Positions 59,066 through 64,000 of a stretch of DNA of 64,000 bases are shown here, piece by piece. The notes below the pieces were generated by a model, which saw only the letters and a list, made by a program, of their open reading frames with translations, did not search any database and was not told the DNA's origin. The stretch is from contig JADLZK010001301.1 in NCBI GenBank assembly GCA_015847255.1, positions 1-64,000 of the forward strand, in the 5' to 3' direction. The position numbers and the translations under genes are program-made. The stretch comes from Hyparrhenia diplandra. Its lineage: Eukaryota; Streptophyta; Magnoliopsida; Poales; Poaceae. Numbering within the stretch: position 1 is the first letter of the stretch; the number at the start of each line of letters is the position of its first letter.

Positions 59066-59327
59066 CTCCCTCTGTTCTAAATTATAAGTTATTTCTAAAA
59101 TCTTGAAGAATTAAAGCATATGAAGTTTCATCAAAGTTAGAAAACTACAAAGACTTATGATAGTAAGTATATTAAGAAAAATATAATTAATCGGATTCTA
59201 ATGATACTTAGTTGACATCATACATATTATTATTTTATCATATAAATTTGGTCATAATATTATCAAATTTGAGATACTTTAACTCTCTAAAATTCTTAAA
59301 ATAACTTATAATTTAAGATGGAGGGAG
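59066..59327. mobile_element. Stowaway MITE
   Basis: 262 bp, starting CTCCCTCTGTTCTAAATTAT and ending ATAATTTAAGATGGAGGGAG, with TA duplications at 59064-59065 and 59328-59329. Confidence 0.9.
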
Positions 59328-59358
59328 TATGTGATTGTTTTTCAAGGATTAGAACATA

Positions 59359-59599
59359 CTCCCTCCGTTTTAAATTATAATTTGTTTGACGTTTTTTCAA
59401 CTCCAAGTTTGACAGGTTATCTTATTCAAAAATTTGTGTAAAAATATCATTTCTTTTTTTTTGCGGTATGCTTTATTAATAAAGGGTCCTTAAACATGAC
59501 TTAAATTCAACTATATTTGCATAAATTTTTAAGTAAAACGAGTGGTCAAACTTAAGATGGAAAAAAAGTCAAACGAATTATAATTTGAAATGGAGGAAG
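59359..59599. mobile_element. Stowaway MITE with internal insertion
   Basis: 241 bp, starting CTCCCTCCGTTTTAAATTAT and ending ATAATTTGAAATGGAGGAAG, flanked by TA. It lies only 31 bp from the previous MITE. The interior carries a T run and TATGCTTTATTAATAAAGG (about 59453-59490), which look like a small insertion. The ends are related to, but not the same as, the neighbour. Confidence 0.85.
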
Positions 59600-60191
59600 T
59601 ATTTTTAAAAAAAAAAAGAAAGGAAAGAAGATACAAACGCAAATCAATATGTGGGCGGCCTTTCGCCGGAAGTTCCTGGCCCTCTCTCCCTTGATTAACT
59701 TTTTAGATTATTTAACTGATGGGCCGCAACGGCTGGGCTCGGGGCCTTGCCGACGGGAAAAGTATCTTTCGCATGATTTTCAGCGTATCTAGCAGCATCA
59801 TATCTGTGTATTCCTCATCAATGATCAACAGAATCTCTACAACATAAAAAGAACAAAATTAAGATTACCTAATGATGCGATAATTTTTAGTTTGTCCGTC
59901 TGCCTCCTCCATGCGATCCCCTCTCCCGTTCGCCCAACAGAAAAGGAAAGAAAAATCTCGGGATGGAAGGATTCCAGAAAAATGCCGCCCACACCCACTC
60001 CCAAAAATCACGGCAACCCTCTATCATCAATCCCCTCCCACCGTACAATAAAAAAGGAAATCCCACAATCAACAAAAAAAAAAAAAAAAAACGCTCCTCC
60101 ATCCCATCCCGCCCTCTACCGCGAACTGGCGGATGACCTCACCAACTCTCAGCCGTCGCCACGCACGCACTTCCCAGCCCCTCCCAATCCC

Positions 60192-60415
60192 ATGGCGATG
60201 GTGCCGAGTAGCGCAGGGTGGAAAGTCCCTTCGGCCGACCTAGCTCGCGGAGGCGCATCCCACTGCCGGACGACCTCGTCAAGCCGCCGCCGTCAACGTC
60301 GTCGCCGCGATATGCACCGACGTCGTTTCCTCTGCATCCCCGCACCTGCGTTGCTCAGCCTCGACCAGCGGCACCAGCGCACCCGCGGTGCTAGCTGTTA
60401 CCTTCCCTGTAAGGT
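60192..60415 (+). pseudogene. GC-rich first-exon-like fragment
   Basis: From the ATG at 60192 (context CAATCCCATGGCG) the frame reads MAMVPSSAGWKVPSADLARG, then Arg-rich sequence (SSRRRQRRRRDMHRRRFLC), to a possible donor CTGTAAG/GTGATG or CCCT/GTAAGG near 60410. The Arg-rich, acid-poor start could be an organelle presequence. No domain is recognised. Confidence 0.3.
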
Positions 60416-60571
60416 GATGATTACATGAATACCTGATCGGATCTTTTCTTTGGAGATGTGACTAATGTTTTGATCCTATTCTCTGGAATATTTTCTGTCT
60501 ATTTCTTGGAGTTGATTTATTTTACTTTCTCTCTTTGAACACAAGATGCATTGTTTTCCCATCCCTTCCAG

Positions 60572-60674
60572 GATAAGTGGATTTGATCCAACACCAGCTA
60601 GAGTCTTTGATTGGCGTGTACTGGAGTTGAAACAGCAAGGAGTCAATGAAGATGATGCAATGGCTGTAGCATAT
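60572..60674 (+). pseudogene. Exon resembling mitochondrial ribosomal protein mS23
   Basis: Between acceptor TTCCAG and donor GTAATT the frame reads ISGFDPTPARVFDWRVLELK, then QQGVNEDDAMAVAY. By recall this matches a conserved segment of plant mitochondrial small-subunit mS23-type proteins (ISGFDPTPARVF, ELKEQG...DDAMAVA). The following exon-like piece (60949-61000: VKRLERIGRSNLSVLIEG) joins in phase. The rest of such a protein is not present nearby, so this is probably a captured or decayed fragment. The identity is from memory and tentative. Confidence 0.45.
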
Positions 60675-62054
60675 GTAATTTTTCTCATCTAGATCCTTTA
60701 TTTTTTTTTATTAAACACCATTAAACAGAAAATTAAATTCTGGACCTCACTGTACTTAATTTGTTAGGCTGTGGGAATGGAATTATTTCAGATTTGTTGG
60801 GTTGTGCGAATGGAATTATTTCTCTTCCATTTGTTGGGATGTGTGAATGGAATTATTTCAGATTCAAGCTGACCTATACCATTTGTGATTGTAACAACCT
60901 GCTTTTCACAATAAATTGATTGTTGACAACATGTTTTTATCATATCAGGTAAAGAGGCTAGAAAGGATCGGAAGATCTAATTTGTCTGTTTTGATTGAAG
61001 GTAATTTTTTATCCTATTTTTAATGGATGCTTCAACTATGAATTTACTGTTGGTTGAACGCTTACATATAAATTTAGTTTCATTTGTCAGCTGATGGTGA
61101 TCTTCCATATTGTCCCCGTATGCTTGTACAATGAAAGTTAGTATTGAATGTTTTTGGTTAATATATCAGTTTACCTTTGTTTTTTCTCTTTTCTTCCTTG
61201 CAAAGGCTTCATGACGCCCATAAGCAATGAGTAATTCCTGCTAAAAATATATGTGTCAATCATGGGTAGACTACAGATTCAGGCATTAATTGGGTTGAAG
61301 ACTGCAATTTCCTGTAGAAGAGTACTGTTTTCTTTTGGCTTAATGTAATTTGTGCTACTGTTTTTTCGCACTTCAGCCAAATAAATTATGTTGTCAAAGT
61401 TGATCAGATTGTGTTTAGCATGAAAAGATTACAACATAATGTATTAACTATGAGTGTGGGTTTCTTGTTGACATGTCAAAGTTGATATGCCTAATTGATA
61501 TTGTTTCAAAGTCTACAATTTTGTCAAATCTAATTGTTACCCAGCCTACTTAGAGTCTTAGACTGATCTCTAACTGCTCTCATCTCTTCGTTCATAATTT
61601 TTATAAGGAAAAAGAAGATGCAACTTAGCTAGGACAACAGCAGTCTGCAGCTTCTGTTCCCTTTATAGTGTGAACTAATCTGATCTAATTAATTACACCT
61701 TCAAAAATCATAAATACTGATATCTGAATGACAGTTTAAAGTTTTTGCCATCGTATGCAAAAATCATGATAAAGAAGCTTGGGAATATCCAAATATTAGC
61801 AACATGGGATCTGTTAACAAATTTGAATTTCTGAGATAATAGCTTACTTTGATGGAGTAACCTTTGAGAATGGTAGAACGATGAATCTGCATGTGACCAT
61901 CCTATTTTATTTGGAGTTTGTTCTGAGCTTTGAGCAGTTGCAGCAATGCACTACAGGAGTATGAACTAATCACATATGCAGATGTTGAATCAAGTAAATG
62001 TTAGGCAAAATGGGAGAAATATATGTTAGCTGAGTGCTTTAATGTTTTTTGACG

Positions 62055-62180
62055 CCAGGTGCCTCGCCATCAAAACCGCCCAGCGGGGGAGACAGCCAGG
62101 TCTACTACGCCGTCGCCGTTGAACAACCCGGCGGGCATCGCCAGACGCCGCCACCACCAGCGACGAGCGCCAAACGGGTA
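62055..62180 (+). pseudogene. GC-rich exon-like fragment
   Basis: A GC-rich island in AT-rich surroundings. One frame reads ASPSKPPSGGDSQVYYAVAV, then EQPGGHRQTPPPPATSAKR. The abrupt composition change and lack of continuation suggest a captured exon piece. Product unknown. Confidence 0.3.
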
Positions 62181-63697
62181 GAATTTCAGATCAAGCTGGA
62201 GTGGGCATATAATTAATTAATAGTTGAATTTGTCATCCAGAATAGCTAGCTGTAGCAGGCTATAGCAGGCCACAACACCTGGTTTAGGACAACGGCGTGC
62301 TGATGGGTGATCCTGTGACAGCTTTTATCGTGATTGAATGGCGAAAAGGTTTCCTTATACACAAATCCAATCTTAGTTGTTTATTATCAAATGCTATATT
62401 GGTTTTTGGAAGTCAAATTTATCAAATCCTACCTTTTATTTTGAAGCCTGTATTTCTTTGTTTAGAATTCATGACATGTGTGTCTCCCTTCATATATACT
62501 TTGGTTGACATAACGAAATGCATGGATGGTAGTTAAATACATATCTTGGTGCCACAAGTATATATGTTTGTTAGATATGATGATTGTCAACTATGGGTTG
62601 GTACATATATCTAAATCTGTTGGTCTTACAATTCTTCCAAAATTTGTTCAGTACTTATGCTAATTAGCTACTGTTGCATGCTTATGTTAATTGCATATTG
62701 TTATGTTCCCATGGTATTCCTCAACCAATGCTTTTTGTGTGACTGGCAGAGATGGCCTGCTGTGCACATGAAAATATTTCCTTAATCGTCATATCTGGAT
62801 TGACTAAAACCATTATAAAGGCCAGTGCATGTATATCAAACAATAGTAGCTTGCTATTATGACTTTTAAAATATTTCCAATATTATTGGTGCATTTTGAC
62901 ATTGATTTTTTTTTTCCATATGGAGATTTCAAACATTAATGACATTGTACATTGCGATGTCTAGAACCACATCAAGAGCAAATATGAAGATCAGTCCTTG
63001 CCCTCCCACCAGATGCGGACGCACAGGACGAGGCCAAAAAGATGGAGAAGAAAAATGCTAAAAAAGAATGTTGTGGGAAAAAAAAAAAATAAAAAGAATG
63101 CATTAAAAAGTAAGGATAAGAAGACCCCAACTTTGGATGGAACTTTCACGAAAAATATTGTATTCAAAGAGGTTCTAACGCCATAGGCGAGGTAATAAAA
63201 GATTACTAACACATACAGAACATTTTTAATTCAATTTATATTGTACAAATATTATTTCACTAAGGCCGTATTTGTTGTTGTTCATAGGTACTTTTGAAAG
63301 GTTTATCATACTTTACGGTAAGGATAACATAATTTGTTTTAAGGTTTCATGAGATTTTCAAGACACACAAAGCATTGCCCATGTGACAACACTAATATTT
63401 GCATACATTCTCATGTGTATGGAGATGCGGTGGAACTTATTCGTGAATTTATTGGTGCACTAAATAAGTGGATATCAAAGACATCTTCCAACCAATATAA
63501 AACATTATCTTTGGCGGATTACTGAAAAGTCTAATACAATAGACTTTATGAGCTTGTGACACCATGATATTTGTGATTGTGTTAACATCACAAAATTTAA
63601 GTGTTTGGATTAAATGCCACTTTAATATCATTGTTTAATTTAATAATATTGTTATCATATCATGGGATCCGTATGTTTTTATATAAGATTTAGCTAT

Positions 63698-63726
63698 CCC
63701 GTGGCAACGCACGGGTGCGATACTAG
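63698..63726 (+). repeat. Helitron 3' terminus: hairpin plus CTAG
   Basis: Stem CCCGTG (63698-63703) and CACGGG (63710-63715), loop GCAACG, spacer TGCGATA, CTAG (63723-63726), flanking T at 63727. This is the common rice Helitron end. Confidence 0.85.
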
Positions 63727-64000
63727 TAAAGTGCAAAGGTTACAACGGAGAAGTTTTGAAACGGTAAAACCATATTAATTTTTGTCCACCTCTGTATAAA
63801 ATAAAATGGGGAGAGTTATCTTGAAGTGGGATGTATAGAAAGTATGCAATTCCATCTTAATTGTGCCTAATATTTTGGTCGCGAAAAACAAAACTGACTA
63901 ATATTATCATACTAACCATGGATTATCAAATATGTTTTTAATGTATAGTTTTTTGAAATTATAAATATTAATAATATTTCTAATACATTAAAATTTATTA
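63727..64000. other. AT-rich flank, nothing recognised
   Basis: AT-rich sequence to the window end with no gene or repeat boundary seen. Confidence 0.4.

Larger units (their letters stand above)
59600..63726 (+). mobile_element. Plus-strand Helitron 3' end with captured-gene-like fragments
   Basis: The 3' end is unambiguous in form: hairpin CCCGTG/CACGGG (63698-63715), spacer, CTAG at 63723-63726, then T. Upstream lie exon-like pieces at 60192-60415, 60572-60674, 60949-61000 and 62055-62180, in plus orientation and separated by AT-rich intron-like sequence. No Rep or helicase was found, so it would be a non-autonomous gene-carrying Helitron. The 5' end was not located, so the left border is only a guess. 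Confidence 0.55.

Noticed and set aside
1..64000. tRNA, rRNA or snoRNA genes
   Set aside because: No cloverleaf, A/B box pair or rRNA core sequence was recognised by eye. The tRNA-Asp-like 18-mer at 51276 is a retroelement primer site.

Overview
The window looks like nuclear DNA of a grass, most like rice (Oryza) or a close relative. This rests on GC-rich first exons followed by AT-rich GT-AG introns, Stowaway MITEs with CTCCCTCC ends in TA duplications, Helitron ends (hairpin plus CTAG), and rice-type copia and gypsy-like LTR elements. No chromosome or accession can be claimed from sequence alone.

Layout. 1-4133: a minus-strand Helitron whose 3' end is at base 1, carrying a nine-exon RPA1-like gene (1044-3471) and a Rep-domain fragment (3714-4133). 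4134-7200: AT-rich DNA, then a GC-rich block and a 49-bp direct repeat. 7205-11160: MITE, a gag-carrying LTR element split by a solo LTR, and a SINE-like retroposon. 11467-12490: a second Helitron end with GC-rich sequence. 13090-25253: the main host gene, alanyl-tRNA synthetase, 22 coding exons on the plus strand, with TEs in several introns. 25965-31012: a TIR element split by a copia retrotransposon whose gag is deleted. 32011-33575: a 5'-truncated LINE with target-site duplication. 33600-38040: mostly unexplained intergenic DNA. 38043-40568: a compact gag-only LTR element with both LTRs. 40860-42080: LINE 3' part, then an RNase H fragment. 46319-47645: a secreted Pro-Glu-Pro-Lys repeat protein gene with TATA box and poly(A) signal. 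49080-52515: half of an Athila-type gypsy element with one LTR and a tRNA-Asp primer site. 52921-57499: a long LTR-like block. 58483-59599: three MITEs. About 59600-63726: a plus-strand Helitron end with exon-like gene fragments upstream.

The most consequential observation concerns sequence quality. AlaRS, the RPA1-like gene and the repeat-protein gene are each interrupted by single-base gains or losses, nearly all in short homopolymer runs. Splice sites and conserved motifs are otherwise intact, and each frame is recovered by counting one base. This pattern fits uncorrected long-read error better than three independent pseudogenes, so these genes are probably functional and should be modelled with frame corrections.

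Functionally the window holds one housekeeping gene (AlaRS, probably also sent to mitochondria), one cell-wall type protein gene, and a dense set of nested transposons. The nesting order can be read from several target-site duplications.
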